Shown here piece after piece: positions 26,348 to 35,410 of a stretch of 64,000 nt of DNA. The notes under the pieces were generated by a model. The model was not told the DNA's origin. It was given only the letters and a program-made list of their open reading frames with translations, and searched no databases. Both the position numbers and the translations under genes were made by a program. Origin of the DNA: Methylacidiphilales bacterium (lineage in GTDB: Bacteria; Verrucomicrobiota; Verrucomicrobiia; Methylacidiphilales; UBA1321); the NCBI GenBank assembly GCA_021272165.1, contig JAJSLK010000062.1, positions 1 to 64,000 of the forward strand. The letters run 5' to 3'. The first letter of the stretch is position 1, and each line of letters opens with the position of its first letter.

Positions 26348-27895
26348 ATGGCCGAAAATCAGAATCCCCCGAAGCAGAAACCCGTCCAGAACGCCATCTC
26401 GCCGCGCCGCGCCGACGATTTTCCCGAATGGTACCAGTCGGTCGTCACCGCCGCCGACATGGCGGAAAACTCCGACGTGCGCGGCTGCATGGTGATCAAA
26501 CCGTGGGGCTATGGCATCTGGGAGCTGATGCAGGCGCAGCTCGACAAGATGTTCAAGGCCACCGGCCACAAGAACGCCTACTTCCCGCTTTTCATCCCGC
26601 TGAGTTACCTCGAAAAGGAGGCCGAGCACGTGGCCGGCTTCGCCAAGGAATGCGCGGTCGTCACGCATCACCGACTCGAAGCGGGTTCCGACGGCAAGCT
26701 CATCCCGACCGGCAAGCTGGCTGAGCCGCTCGTGGTGCGCCCGACGTCCGAGACGATCATCGGCGCGGCCTATGCAAAATGGATCCAGTCGTACCGCGAC
26801 CTGCCGCTGCTGCTCAACCAGTGGGCCAACGTCGTCCGGTGGGAAATGCGGCCACGCATTTTCCTGCGCACGACTGAATTCCTCTGGCAGGAGGGCCACA
26901 CCGCGCATGAGACCGAGGAGCAGGCGCTCGAGGAGACGCGCCGGATGCTCGACGTCTACCAGAACTTTGTCCGCGATCATCTCGCCATTCCGGTCATCAC
27001 CGGCCGCAAGAGCGCCGGCGAGCGTTTCCCCGGCGCGGTCGACACGCTGTGCATCGAGGCCATGGTGCAGGATCGCAAGGCCGTCCAGGCCGGGACATCC
27101 CATTTCCTCGGCCAGAATTTTGCCAAGGCCTCCGGCATTCAGTATCTCTCGCGTGAAGGCAAAAAGGAATATGCCTGGACCACGAGCTGGGGCGTGAGCA
27201 CACGGCTGATCGGCACGCTCATCATGGCCCACGGCGACGACGACGGGCTGGTGCTGCCGCCGCGCGTCGCGCCGACGCAGGTCGTCATCATCCCGATCAT
27301 CCCGAAGGATGAGCAGCGCAAGGAAATCCTGAAGGCCTGCGGCGCCGTCGCCGAGCAGATCGAGGCCGAACTTTTCCACAAGGAGAACATCCGCGTCGAG
27401 GTCGACCAGCGCGACATCCAGGGCGGGGTGAAAACGTGGGAATGGATCAAGAAGGGCGTGCCGATTCGCGTTGAAATCGGACCGCGTGATCTCGAAGCCG
27501 GCACGGTTTTTGTCGGCCGCCGCGACAAGGGCCCAAAAGACAAGCAATCGTATCCGAAAGAGGGCTTCGCCGCGCAGGTGCCGGGCCTACTCCAGTCGAT
27601 CCAGGAGGCCATTTACGACCGCGCGCTTGCTTTCCGCCATGAGAACACGAAGGTGATCGAATCGAAGGAAGAGTTTTACGCCTACTTCACGCCGAAGAAC
27701 GAGGAGAAGCCCGAAATCCACGGCGGCTTCGCGCTGGCCCACTGGAATGGCTCGCCCGAGATCGAGGCCAAGATCAAGGAAGACCTCAAGGTGACGATCC
27801 GCTGCATTCCGTTCGAGGAAATGCAGCAGCCGGGCAAATGCATCTTCACCGGCGAAAAGAGCGAGCAGCGCGTGGTGTTTGCGAAGTCGTACTAA
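26348..27895 (+). CDS. proS: Proline--tRNA ligase, archaeal/eukaryotic-like type
   Basis: 515 aa. Charges tRNA-Pro in translation. Class II motifs: FPLFIPLSYLEKEAEHVAGF, VVRPTSETIIGAAYAKWI (motif 2 region), RWEMRPRIFLRTTEFLWQEG, and YAWTTSWGVSTRLIGTLIMAHGDDDGLVLPPRVAP (motif 3). There is no INS editing domain between motifs 2 and 3. The C-terminal extension ends in KSY; a C-terminal Tyr is typical of the type-3 enzymes of archaea, eukaryotes and some bacteria. Follows dedA by 4 bases. Confidence 0.95.
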   Translation: MAENQNPPKQKPVQNAISPRRADDFPEWYQSVVTAADMAENSDVRGCMVIKPWGYGIWELMQAQLDKMFKATGHKNAYFPLFIPLSYLEKEAEHVAGFAKECAVVTHHRLEAGSDGKLIPTGKLAEPLVVRPTSETIIGAAYAKWIQSYRDLPLLLNQWANVVRWEMRPRIFLRTTEFLWQEGHTAHETEEQALEETRRMLDVYQNFVRDHLAIPVITGRKSAGERFPGAVDTLCIEAMVQDRKAVQAGTSHFLGQNFAKASGIQYLSREGKKEYAWTTSWGVSTRLIGTLIMAHGDDDGLVLPPRVAPTQVVIIPIIPKDEQRKEILKACGAVAEQIEAELFHKENIRVEVDQRDIQGGVKTWEWIKKGVPIRVEIGPRDLEAGTVFVGRRDKGPKDKQSYPKEGFAAQVPGLLQSIQEAIYDRALAFRHENTKVIESKEEFYAYFTPKNEEKPEIHGGFALAHWNGSPEIEAKIKEDLKVTIRCIPFEEMQQPGKCIFTGEKSEQRVVFAKSY

Positions 27896-27967
27896 AATGG
27901 CCCTCTCTTTTGACAGAGGCCTCGACTCGTTGAATCTTTCCCAGTACCTCAAAAGGAAAGGACTGAC

Positions 27968-29026
27968 ATGAATCTCAACGACTACATTACTCTGGGCCGT
28001 TCCGGCCTGAAAGTGAGCCCGCTTTGCCTCGGCACGATGACCTTCGGCACCGAATGGGGCTGGGGCAATGATGAGGCCGCGTCCAAGGCCATCTTCGATC
28101 ATTATCTCGACGCGGGCGGCAATTTTTTCGACACCGCCGACGGCTATACCAATGGCCGGAGCGAGGAGTGGCTCGGAAAATTCATCCGCGAACGGAAGGT
28201 GCGCGACCGCGCCGTCCTCGCCACCAAGTTCACCTTCAACGCCGAGAGCGGGAATCCGAATACCGGTGGCAACGGGCGCAAGAATATCTACCGCGCGCTG
28301 GAAGGATCGCTCCAGCGACTTGGCACCGATTACGTCGATCTCTACTGGATGCATGCGTGGGACATGGTCACGCCCGTGGAAGAAGTCGTGGCCACGTTCG
28401 ACGACCTCATTCGCGAAGGCAAAATCAGGTATGCCGGATTTTCCGACGTGCCCGCGTGGTATGCGGCCCGGGCGCAGACCATCGCCGAGAAGGAAGGGAA
28501 ACACCCGCTGATCGCGCTGCAGCTCGAATACTCGCTCATCGAGCGCACCATCGAGCGCGAGCACGTTCCCGCCGCGCAGGAACTCGGCTTCGGCATCTGT
28601 CCCTGGAGCCCGCTCGCCGGCGGTTTCCTGGCCGGAAAATACCGCCGGGAAAACACCTCGGTGGAAGGCCGGCTCTCCATCACCAAGGGCTCGGGAAATC
28701 CGGTCTTCGACAAGTTCACGGAAAGGAACTGGAAGGTCCTTGATGCGCTTTTGGAAGTTGCGAAAGAAGCCGGTCGTTCGCCGGCTGAAGTGGCGCTGAA
28801 CTGGGCCCTGAACTCGCCGGGCATCACATCGCTCATTATCGGGGCGACCAAAATCGACCAGCTCAAAAGCAATCTTTCCTCGCTTAACGTGGCGCTGACG
28901 GATGCGCAGCGCCAGAAGCTCAACGAAGCCGGCAAGCTGGAAAATGCGCATCCCTACATGTTCTTTGGCGAGCCCTTCCAGGGCATGATCCACGGCGGCG
29001 TGCCGGTGAGACGCTGGCGCGGCTAA
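27968..29026 (+). CDS. Aldo/keto reductase
   Basis: 352 aa, NADPH-dependent oxidoreductase of the AKR superfamily, YghZ/Tas-like. The catalytic tetrad is visible: Asp and Tyr in NFFDTADGYTNGRSEEWLG, Lys in VLATKFTF and His in YVDLYWMHAWD. Cofactor residues are near SLIIGATKIDQLKSNL. A ribosome site AAAGGA precedes the ATG. The physiological substrate cannot be told. Its last 4 bases overlap the end of a small convergent gene. Confidence 0.92.
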   Translation: MNLNDYITLGRSGLKVSPLCLGTMTFGTEWGWGNDEAASKAIFDHYLDAGGNFFDTADGYTNGRSEEWLGKFIRERKVRDRAVLATKFTFNAESGNPNTGGNGRKNIYRALEGSLQRLGTDYVDLYWMHAWDMVTPVEEVVATFDDLIREGKIRYAGFSDVPAWYAARAQTIAEKEGKHPLIALQLEYSLIERTIEREHVPAAQELGFGICPWSPLAGGFLAGKYRRENTSVEGRLSITKGSGNPVFDKFTERNWKVLDALLEVAKEAGRSPAEVALNWALNSPGITSLIIGATKIDQLKSNLSSLNVALTDAQRQKLNEAGKLENAHPYMFFGEPFQGMIHGGVPVRRWRG

Positions 29027-29181
29027 CGATTGCTGAAGGCGCTGGTCAGCGTCTGAAAAACGGATCGGATCTGCTGCCCGATGGGAAGGACGATGAAATA
29101 AGCCACCAGGATGGCGAGCACGATGATGACCAGATAACCAAAACCAGCCCAGGGCCGCTTTCGCTTGTTGTCGTCGGGCAT
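29023..29181 (-). CDS. Small single-pass membrane protein, unknown
   Basis: 52 aa: a basic cytoplasmic start (MPDDNKRKRPWAGFG), one hydrophobic helix (YLVIIVLAILVAYFIVLPIG) and a polar tail. The frame could start 10 residues earlier (29211). There is no family match I can name. Support comes from the membrane-protein pattern and from filling a gap between a convergent and a divergent gene. It overlaps the aldo/keto reductase stop by 4 bases. Confidence 0.5.
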   Translation of the reverse strand: MPDDNKRKRPWAGFGYLVIIVLAILVAYFIVLPIGQQIRSVFQTLTSAFSNR

Positions 29182-29249
29182 GGCGAAAATATGGCCAAGC
29201 CGTCGATTCAAGGCAAGACGACGCCGTCCGCCCGTGATAAAAGGGGGGC

Positions 29250-29795
29250 ATGTGGAATTTATCTCTGCCGTGGTGGGAATTCGTTCTGCGGGCGCTGATC
29301 ATCTATTTCTTCCTGATCCTGATTCTGCGCCTGACCGGACGGCGGCAGATCGGGCAGATGTCGCCTTTCGATCTCGTCCTGCTCCTGGTCCTCAGCAATG
29401 CCGTGCAAAATTCGATGAATGGCGGCGACAATACCGTTCTCGGCGGCATCATCCTGGCCACGACGCTCGTGGTCTGCAATGGGCTGGTCAGCCTGATCAC
29501 TTCGCATAGCCATACCGCCGAGATACTGGTCGAGGGCAGTCCCGAAATCCTGATTTTTAACGGCAAGCTGATGAAGAAGACCCTCGAGCGCGAGGGCATC
29601 TCCATGGCCGAGTTGGGCGGCGCCATGCGCGTCGCCGGTTGCGACAATGTCAAGGAAGTCCATCTCGCCACGCTCGAGGTCAACGGCCAGATCAGCGTCG
29701 TGCGCGCCGAAACGCCCGACGGGGAAACGCCCCAGGTTTATCGCGTCCACCCCGGCCTGCGCCGCAAGGGCCGCCGCAGCGGTTTCGGGGGCTGA
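29250..29795 (+). CDS. DUF421 family membrane protein (YetF-like)
   Basis: 181 aa. The N-terminal part has three membrane helices with the DUF421 pattern LRLTGRRQIGQMSPFDLVLLLVLSNAVQNSM. The C-terminal cytoplasmic domain (SPEILIFNGKLMKKTLEREGISMAEL, then VHLATLEVNGQISVV) matches the YetF C-terminal fold. Its molecular function is unknown. tilS follows after 6 bases, so the two are likely co-transcribed. Confidence 0.88.
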   Translation: MWNLSLPWWEFVLRALIIYFFLILILRLTGRRQIGQMSPFDLVLLLVLSNAVQNSMNGGDNTVLGGIILATTLVVCNGLVSLITSHSHTAEILVEGSPEILIFNGKLMKKTLEREGISMAELGGAMRVAGCDNVKEVHLATLEVNGQISVVRAETPDGETPQVYRVHPGLRRKGRRSGFGG

Positions 29796-29801
29796 AGGCC
29801 C

Positions 29802-30713
29802 ATGACGGAACGATTCTCCAATTTCAATACGCCGCTGAAAGCGCTGCCGGGTCAATTGCTCGTGGCAGTATCAGGAGGGATTGATTCTGTCGCGCTGCTT
29901 CACGCTCTTCTTCGCTCGGGCCGCAAGCCCATCGTGCTTCACTTCGATCATGGCTGGCGGAAGGAAAGCAAGGCGGACGCGAAGTGGGTCCGCGATCTGG
30001 CGCAGAAAGCCGGCCTGAGATATGTGGAGGGGAAAATGCCCGCCTCGGCCCGGGGCTGTCACGAAGCCGGCGCCCGCGCGGCACGTTACGCTTTTTTTTC
30101 CAAAATGGCCCGGCGCCTCGGCCGGACCGACCTCGTTCTCGCGCATCATGCCGATGACCAAGTCGAGACGTTTCTCCTGCAGCTCCTGCGCGGCAGCGGC
30201 GCGGCCAGCCGGGGCATGGATCCGGTGAGCCGCCGGGACGGCCTGGTCCTTCATCGGCCCTGGCTCGGTCTCTGGAAAAAGGAGATCGCCACTTATGCGC
30301 GTCAGCATCGGTTGAAATGGCGCGATGACGCGACCAATACCGACACCCGCCATCGTCGCAACCTGATCCGGCGCCGGATTCTGCCCTATCTGCAAAAGCA
30401 ACTTTCTCCCAGCGCGGCGGAAAACCTCCTCCGGGCCGCCGAAATTTTCCGGGCCGAGAGCGAATGGCTCGATTCGCTTTGCGAAAAAGCGGCCCGGGAA
30501 AAGGAGCTCGCCGTCAAGTCCCTGCGCGATGCTCCCCTCGCCCGGCAACGGCGCACGATTCTGCGCTGGCTTCAGCATCACGGCATCCCGGACATCTCCT
30601 TCGCCGACGTCGAAGCGGTCCGGGGTCTTCTTCTTCAAACCGTCCCGGCCAAGATCAATCTCAGCGCGGGCAAATTCGCCCGGCGGCGCAGTGGAAAGAT
30701 TTTCATCCAATAA
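29802..30713 (+). CDS. tilS: tRNA(Ile)-lysidine synthetase (short form)
   Basis: 303 aa. Modifies C34 of the CAU-anticodon tRNA-Ile to lysidine so it reads AUA. The ATP-binding P-loop is LLVAVSGGIDSVALLHALL (about residues 19-37), followed by VLHFDHGWR, LAHHADDQVETFLLQLLRG and RHRRNLIRRRILPYL, all signature parts of the catalytic domain. It is shorter than E. coli TilS (432 aa) and seems to lack the C-terminal TilS_C domain, as in minimal forms. Confidence 0.93.
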   Translation: MTERFSNFNTPLKALPGQLLVAVSGGIDSVALLHALLRSGRKPIVLHFDHGWRKESKADAKWVRDLAQKAGLRYVEGKMPASARGCHEAGARAARYAFFSKMARRLGRTDLVLAHHADDQVETFLLQLLRGSGAASRGMDPVSRRDGLVLHRPWLGLWKKEIATYARQHRLKWRDDATNTDTRHRRNLIRRRILPYLQKQLSPSAAENLLRAAEIFRAESEWLDSLCEKAAREKELAVKSLRDAPLARQRRTILRWLQHHGIPDISFADVEAVRGLLLQTVPAKINLSAGKFARRRSGKIFIQ

Positions 30714-30769
30714 TGATCCAGCTTATTTCCGCGTGACCCGTGCGATTTTTTGCGACAGCCTTGATTTTA

Positions 30770-31885
30770 ATGACCTCTTCCCCCTCCCGCCGTTCTTTTT
30801 TGTTCCGCTCGCTGATGCTGATTCCGGCTCTTTTCCTGGCCGCCCTCATGCTCATCACCACCGGCTGTCATCCACGAGTCACCGATCCCAAAGATCCCAA
30901 ATTCATCGTGGCGGAAAAGGACAACTGGCAGATCACGCGCGGCGATCTTGACGCCCAAATCGCGGCTTTTCTCAAGGAAAAGCAGATGACGGCTGCACAA
31001 GTCGGCCCCGCCAACATGGCCAAACTGGAAACCGGAATGCTCGATAACATGGTCATCCAAAAGCTCCTTCTCGCGAAGGCCGCGACCCTTCCCCTGAAAG
31101 ATGTCGACAAGGACGAAGCCGCCATCCTCGACCAGCTCAAATCACATTATCCCTCCGACCAGGAATTCCAGGACAAATTGAAAGCGGAAGGCTATTCGGT
31201 CGACGAGCTGAAGAAGCGGATCCATGAAAGGGTCATCGTCAGCAAGGTCATGGAGCAGGAGGCCTTTCACGATGACGATCCCAGCGAGCAGGAGATCCAG
31301 GAAATTTACCTCCAGAATCGCCAGGCGTTCACCCATCCCGCCAAGATCCGCGCCAGCCGCATCCTGGTCTTGGTCGACGACAAGATGTCCCCGGCAATCG
31401 TTGCGGCCAAAAAGAAAACGATCGAAAAAGCCCGAGCGCGGGTGATGAATGGCGAGGACTTTTCCAAGGTGGCCCTCGAAGTCTCCGAGGACCAGTATTC
31501 CAAGTCTCGCGGTGGCGACATCAGTTTCTTCCAACGGGGCGAAAATGAACCCGGCTTTGACGACGTCGCCTTCAATACCAAGGTGGGGCAGCTCAGCCCG
31601 GTCTTCCAAACCGCCCTCGGGTTCCAGTTCCTCAAGGTCACCGAGACCCGGCCGGCCGAAGAAGCGCCGCTCTCGGAAGCGCGGGGTTATATCACGGAAA
31701 AACTGCGTCAGTCGAAAATGGAGCAACAGGAGAAGGACTATACGACCAAGCTCCTGGCCAACGGCGGCGTGACCTTCCATCTCGTCCGCGCCGATCTTAA
31801 CGCCCCGACGACTACCGACACCACCACAACCGTCACACCGGCCCCCACTGCCGCGGCAGGAACAAGTTCCGCCCCTGCTCAGTAA
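30770..31885 (+). CDS. SurA/PpiC-type peptidyl-prolyl isomerase lipoprotein
   Basis: 371 aa. Periplasmic folding factor. The N-terminus from the ATG at 30770 gives a lipoprotein signal ending in LITTGC (Cys about residue 33); an in-frame GTG at 30740 is an alternative. A helical chaperone region (about 50-175, VAEKDNWQITRGDLDAQIAA) precedes a parvulin domain (about 185-290). That domain shows ASRILVLVD, the region RARVMNGEDFSKVALEVSED, SRGGDISFFQRGENEPGFDDVAF and SPVFQTALGFQFLKV. The tail is Thr/Pro-rich. With LptD in the window, a role in outer-membrane protein assembly is plausible. Confidence 0.88.
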   Translation: MTSSPSRRSFLFRSLMLIPALFLAALMLITTGCHPRVTDPKDPKFIVAEKDNWQITRGDLDAQIAAFLKEKQMTAAQVGPANMAKLETGMLDNMVIQKLLLAKAATLPLKDVDKDEAAILDQLKSHYPSDQEFQDKLKAEGYSVDELKKRIHERVIVSKVMEQEAFHDDDPSEQEIQEIYLQNRQAFTHPAKIRASRILVLVDDKMSPAIVAAKKKTIEKARARVMNGEDFSKVALEVSEDQYSKSRGGDISFFQRGENEPGFDDVAFNTKVGQLSPVFQTALGFQFLKVTETRPAEEAPLSEARGYITEKLRQSKMEQQEKDYTTKLLANGGVTFHLVRADLNAPTTTDTTTTVTPAPTAAAGTSSAPAQ

Positions 31886-32145
31886 AGCTAGAGGCTGTTC
31901 GAAAAACAGGCATAGGTCTCGTGATGAGTCGAATTGGGCCAGAATCGAGGTGCGACGACGAGCATGGTTGTCGCGCAGGGGTGAAGGAGGCGAAATGGAG
32001 GAAACCGGGGGCAGCCGAAACTCAAACATGTCACCCTGCGCCAAACAACTTCGAAAGATACTTTTTACTTAAAAATCATAAGAAGTGTTAAACCCGGTTC
32101 CATTCCGCTCGCCGCAGAAGGCCCTTTCCCCTATAGAAAAGGAAA
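31886..32145. other. 260-base gap with a strong hairpin; no gene seen
   Basis: Contains an 8-bp stem GCGACGAC (31952-31959) / GTTGTCGC (31967-31974, one G-U pair) with loop GAGCATG, and a smaller CTGTT/AACAG dyad at about 31896-31910. There is no T-run, so it is not an intrinsic terminator. A minus-strand frame crosses this gap but is the antisense shadow of the ppiC-type gene. The last 80 bases are AT-rich and probably hold the promoter of the next gene. A small RNA or dispersed repeat is possible. Confidence 0.4.
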
Positions 32146-32961
32146 ATGAAGATCTATCGCTTGCGTGACCGTGGTCATCAGATCCGCACGGCGACGTCGG
32201 AGGACGGGAAGACTTTCTTTGGCCTGAGCGGAGACCTTTCGGTCGGCGAATTTAAAATCACGAACGAAAGAATCGACGTCATTGGGTTGCTGGCTCCGAT
32301 CGAGCCGAGAGTGATCTACGGCATTGGCCTGAATTATCGTAAACACGCCGAGGAGACCGGAGCCAAGTTACCGGAACATCCGGTGGTTTTCATGAAGAGC
32401 CCGACGGCCTTGCAGGATCCCGGTCAGCCGATCGTGCTGCCGCGGAAGTTGCGGAGCGACCAGGTCGACTTTGAGGGTGAACTGGGGGTCATTATTGGAT
32501 ATGAGTGCAAGAATGTTTCGCGGACCGAGGCACTCGATTATGTGCTCGGCTACACGATCGGCAACGATGTGAGCGCGCGTGACTGGCAGAAAACGTGGGG
32601 CGGTTCGCAATGGTGCCGGGGCAAGACCTTCGATACTTTTTGCCCACTGGGGCCCGGCTTTGTGACCGCCGATGAAATCAAGGATCCGAACAACCTGACC
32701 ATCACCACGCGGGTGAACGGAGCCACGATGCAGCAGAGCAACACGAAGGACATGATTTTCCACGTCGCACAATTGATTGAGTTCCTGAGCGGAAGCACGA
32801 CGCTGGAACCGAACACAATCATCCTGACGGGAACGCCGGAAGGCGTCGGGATGAGCCGCAAGCCGCCGGTTTATCTTAAACCGGGCGATGTGGTGGAAAT
32901 TGAGATCGAAGGCATCGGGGTTTTGCGCAATCCGGTGGTGGAAGAAGATATTTCAGGCTAG
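32146..32961 (+). CDS. Fumarylacetoacetate hydrolase family protein
   Basis: 271 aa. FAH-superfamily enzyme (hydrolase, decarboxylase or isomerase of 2-oxo acids). A small N-terminal domain is followed by the catalytic fold: [14 protein letters not shown] with the catalytic His, [14 protein letters not shown], the metal ligands in [12 protein letters not shown] and [21 protein letters not shown], and the Gly-Thr-Pro-Glu-Gly motif [16 protein letters not shown]. Substrate is not decided; no aromatic pathway genes are nearby. AAAGGAAA gives a good ribosome site. Confidence 0.9.
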   Translation: MKIYRLRDRGHQIRTATSEDGKTFFGLSGDLSVGEFKITNERIDVIGLLAPIEPRVIYGIGLNYRKHAEETGAKLPEHPVVFMKSPTALQDPGQPIVLPRKLRSDQVDFEGELGVIIGYECKNVSRTEALDYVLGYTIGNDVSARDWQKTWGGSQWCRGKTFDTFCPLGPGFVTADEIKDPNNLTITTRVNGATMQQSNTKDMIFHVAQLIEFLSGSTTLEPNTIILTGTPEGVGMSRKPPVYLKPGDVVEIEIEGIGVLRNPVVEEDISG

Positions 32962-32998
32962 CCGACGCTTTTAACGCCGGCTCTTTTCTCTCACAGCC

Positions 32999-33889
32999 AT
33001 GAACCTGGAAATCTATCGTCGAATTTTGAGCGGAAAAACCGCCACTGTTGTGCTTTCGCCGCGGGCCTTGTGGCGGCTGACGGGGGCCGACCGGGTGCGT
33101 TATTTGAACGGCCAGGTGACGAACGATGTGATGGCGCTCAAACCGGGAACGACAGGGCGCGCGGCGGTCTGCACGGCCAAAGGGAAAATGGAGGGGGACC
33201 TGACCATAACGGCGCGGGAAAATGAGTTTTATCTCGAAGCCGTTCCTGAATTACGAGAGAGCTTGGGCGCGCGCCTGGAAAAATATCTCATCGCCGATGA
33301 TGCGGCATTTGAGGATCTGTCGGATTCGTGGAGCCTGAGTCATGTTTTTGGCCCGACCGCCCCGGCGGCTCCCGAGGGAGGATTTGTTGTCGCTTATGAG
33401 CGTTTCGGCTTGCCGGGACACGATGTCTGGACACCAAAAACAGAGGCGACGGTCGTTGGAGAAAAAGTGGAAGCCGATGTCGTGGAGACGCTGCGGCTGG
33501 AACATGGCATTCCGAGCTGGGGCTCTGAACTGACGACGAACACCTTGCCGCCGGAAGGCGGGCCGCAGATGCTGGCAGCGATCAGTTACAGCAAAGGCTG
33601 TTACGTCGGACAGGAGACCATCGCGCGATTGAAAAGTGTCGGGCATGTGAACAGGACGCTGGTCTTTTTACAATCGGATACGCCATCATTTCCAGCCGCG
33701 GGAACAAAAGTGGCGCAGGGAGAAAAGGAAATCGGAATGGTGACGAGCGGGGGATTTTCGCCAAGGCGCGGTCGGGGGGGGGCGCTGGCTTATGTGCCTC
33801 CGCAGGCGGCGCAAGCGGAAACGAAATTGCGGGCAGGCAACCTGGAACTGACGGTGGCAGAACCTTTGCGGGCGGGAGATCGTTTATGA
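32999..33889 (+). CDS. ygfZ: YgfZ/GcvT-like folate-binding iron-sulfur protein
   Basis: 296 aa. Folate-dependent protein that supports repair or assembly of iron-sulfur enzymes such as MiaB. The family motif is complete: YSKGCYVGQETIARL (KGCYxGQE with its reactive Cys). The N-terminal LTGADRVRYLNGQVTNDV and CTAKGKMEGDLTI fit the GcvT fold. The next gene overlaps by 4 bases (ATGA), so the two are coupled. Confidence 0.93.
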   Translation: MNLEIYRRILSGKTATVVLSPRALWRLTGADRVRYLNGQVTNDVMALKPGTTGRAAVCTAKGKMEGDLTITARENEFYLEAVPELRESLGARLEKYLIADDAAFEDLSDSWSLSHVFGPTAPAAPEGGFVVAYERFGLPGHDVWTPKTEATVVGEKVEADVVETLRLEHGIPSWGSELTTNTLPPEGGPQMLAAISYSKGCYVGQETIARLKSVGHVNRTLVFLQSDTPSFPAAGTKVAQGEKEIGMVTSGGFSPRRGRGGALAYVPPQAAQAETKLRAGNLELTVAEPLRAGDRL

Positions 33890-34869
33890 AGACATGGATG
33901 AGGATGAGTGGAATCGGCGGGCTGGCCTTGGTGGTACTACTGGCGGCGGGATGCGATCATCACAAGCCGGGGCCCACGGCAAGCGATGCGAGCAGCGGCG
34001 CGGTGACCCAGGATGATTCATCCCTGACGGGGCTGCCGCCGGGATCCAACAATTCGTCGACCAGTTATCCACGCGCCAAGTTGGTTTCGCTGCCGACACC
34101 GACACCGACCTCGGTCATCGAATCAGTTCCGGTCAAGGAAGATGCGAGCATGGCGGCGGCGAATCCGCCATCGGAACCGTCACCCACGCCCGAACCGACC
34201 CCGGCGGAAACGGAAGTGGCTTCGACCCCGCCGATGGCTGCGCCGAGCCCGACGCCAGCCGAGAGCGATGGGGATATGCCACGACTGGAGGCGAGCGCGG
34301 CCCATCCAACCGTGGCCGCAACACCTGCGCCGGTTTCAGAAGAAGACCAGGAACAGGTCGTGGTCCTGCAGACGTCGCTCGGCACAATGGTGATTGAATT
34401 GGACGACAAGGCGGCGCCGAAGACCTGTGAGAATTTTCGAAAACTGGTTTCGGATGGGTTCTATAATCACACGACGTTTCACCGGGTGATTCCTCATTTC
34501 ATCATTCAGGGAGGCGATCCGAATTCGCGGGGCACAGACCGTTCGAGTTTCGGTCAGGGCGGACCGGGCTATACATTACCGGCGGAGATCAGCCTGGGAC
34601 ATAATTCGGGCGCGGTCGCCATGGCCCGGCTGCCCGATTCAGTGAATCCCAAACGCGAATCGAACGGGAGTCAGTTTTATATCTGCCTGGTGCCATGCCC
34701 GACGCTGGACGACCAGTACACGGTCTTCGGGCATGTGATCAAAGGGATGGATGTGGCGGCCAAGATCGGGGAGCAACCGCGGGACGAACGGGACAATCCG
34801 CTGCAACGGGTTGAAATGCAGGCGAACCTGGAGCCTAAAAAGAAGGCGCTGACAGATTCAGGCGACTAA
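33886..34869 (+). CDS. Cyclophilin-type peptidyl-prolyl isomerase lipoprotein
   Basis: 327 aa. A lipoprotein signal (ends LLAAGC, Cys about 23) is followed by a long disordered Pro/Thr/Glu/Ala-rich tether (about 25-150, repeats such as PTPEPTPAE). The cyclophilin domain (about 153-315) has VVLQTSLGTMVIEL, FHRVIPHFIIQGGDP with the catalytic Arg, GQGGPGYTLPAEI and NGSQFYICLVPCPTLDDQYTVFG. The tether suggests a domain held away from the membrane in the periplasm. Translationally coupled to ygfZ. Confidence 0.92.
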   Translation: MKTWMRMSGIGGLALVVLLAAGCDHHKPGPTASDASSGAVTQDDSSLTGLPPGSNNSSTSYPRAKLVSLPTPTPTSVIESVPVKEDASMAAANPPSEPSPTPEPTPAETEVASTPPMAAPSPTPAESDGDMPRLEASAAHPTVAATPAPVSEEDQEQVVVLQTSLGTMVIELDDKAAPKTCENFRKLVSDGFYNHTTFHRVIPHFIIQGGDPNSRGTDRSSFGQGGPGYTLPAEISLGHNSGAVAMARLPDSVNPKRESNGSQFYICLVPCPTLDDQYTVFGHVIKGMDVAAKIGEQPRDERDNPLQRVEMQANLEPKKKALTDSGD

Positions 34870-34891
34870 AACAAAAATTACCGAACCTGCG

Positions 34892-34929
34892 AAAAAGTCA
34901 CGGCGACGATAGAGAATCGCCGCCGTGAC
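34892..34929 (-). terminator. Rho-independent terminator of the AT-hook gene
   Basis: GTCACGGCG (34897-34905) pairs with CGCCGTGAC (34921-34929) around a 15-base loop. On the minus strand the stem is followed by TTTTTC (complement of GAAAAA at 34891-34896). It lies 16 bases past the stop of the 34945-35334 gene and also separates it from the convergent cyclophilin gene. Confidence 0.75.
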
Positions 34930-34944
34930 GGAATGGATTTTAGG

Positions 34945-35334
34945 TTAACCGTGGTAGGCGTATTTGGCCTCGCCGACTTTAGTGATGCCCTTGATCTTTT
35001 TGCCGGTGGTATAGAACCAGCTGAAGATGTTGCCGGGTTTTACCTTCAATTTCGTGGCCAATTCCTTGACAGTGACGCCGGAGGAGCCGGCGGACGAAAG
35101 AGCCTTGAGCATCGCGGCCTTCAGGCGCTTGGTGCGGCGGCCCTTGGGAGCGCCCACCTTGACGGAGGCGGGACGGCCGGGCTTGCGGCCCCGTTTTTTG
35201 GGCACGCTTTTTCCGGATTCGAGCGCCTGGAGCGCCGCGTCGACTTTTTCCAATCTGGCTTGAAGAGTTTCCTTTTCCTTGATGAGACCGATTAGTTGCG
35301 CGAGCTGAGCGCTAGATAGATTTGATAATGACAT
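34945..35334 (-). CDS. Coiled-coil/AT-hook/winged-helix DNA-binding-like protein
   Basis: 129 aa. Three parts are visible: an N-terminal coiled coil (about 8-42, LIGLIKEKETLQARLEKVDA), a basic AT-hook-like linker KKRGRKPGRP (about 46-55) with more Lys/Arg, and a C-terminal winged-helix-like domain (MLKALSSAGSSGVTVKELAT then VKPGNIFSWFYTTGKKIKGI). This is consistent with a small DNA-binding or chromatin protein. Similar layouts are common in Verrucomicrobiota, from memory only. GGAAGG precedes the ATG, the upstream region is very AT-rich, and a terminator follows. Confidence 0.75.
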   Translation of the reverse strand: MSLSNLSSAQLAQLIGLIKEKETLQARLEKVDAALQALESGKSVPKKRGRKPGRPASVKVGAPKGRRTKRLKAAMLKALSSAGSSGVTVKELATKLKVKPGNIFSWFYTTGKKIKGITKVGEAKYAYHG

Positions 35335-35410
35335 TACCTTCCAATATAGGATATGTTACAGATGTGCAACTCTATATTTCAATCTAGATGCAATTATCTA
35401 TTCCTTAACG
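35335..35410 (-). promoter_or_regulatory. AT-rich probable promoter region of the AT-hook gene
   Basis: About 70% A+T in an otherwise GC-rich window. On the minus strand TTGAAA and TAACAT are 18 bases apart, about 25 bases before the GGAAGG ribosome site. TATATT just upstream of that site is too close to the ATG to be the -10 of a normal leader. The assignment is tentative. Confidence 0.35.

Noticed and set aside
31142-32044. 300-codon minus-strand frame antisense to the PpiC-type gene and extending into the following gap
   Set aside because: It overlaps almost all of a well-supported gene in the shadow frame and has no domain of its own. The part in the gap is explained by a lack of stop codons in GC-rich DNA.
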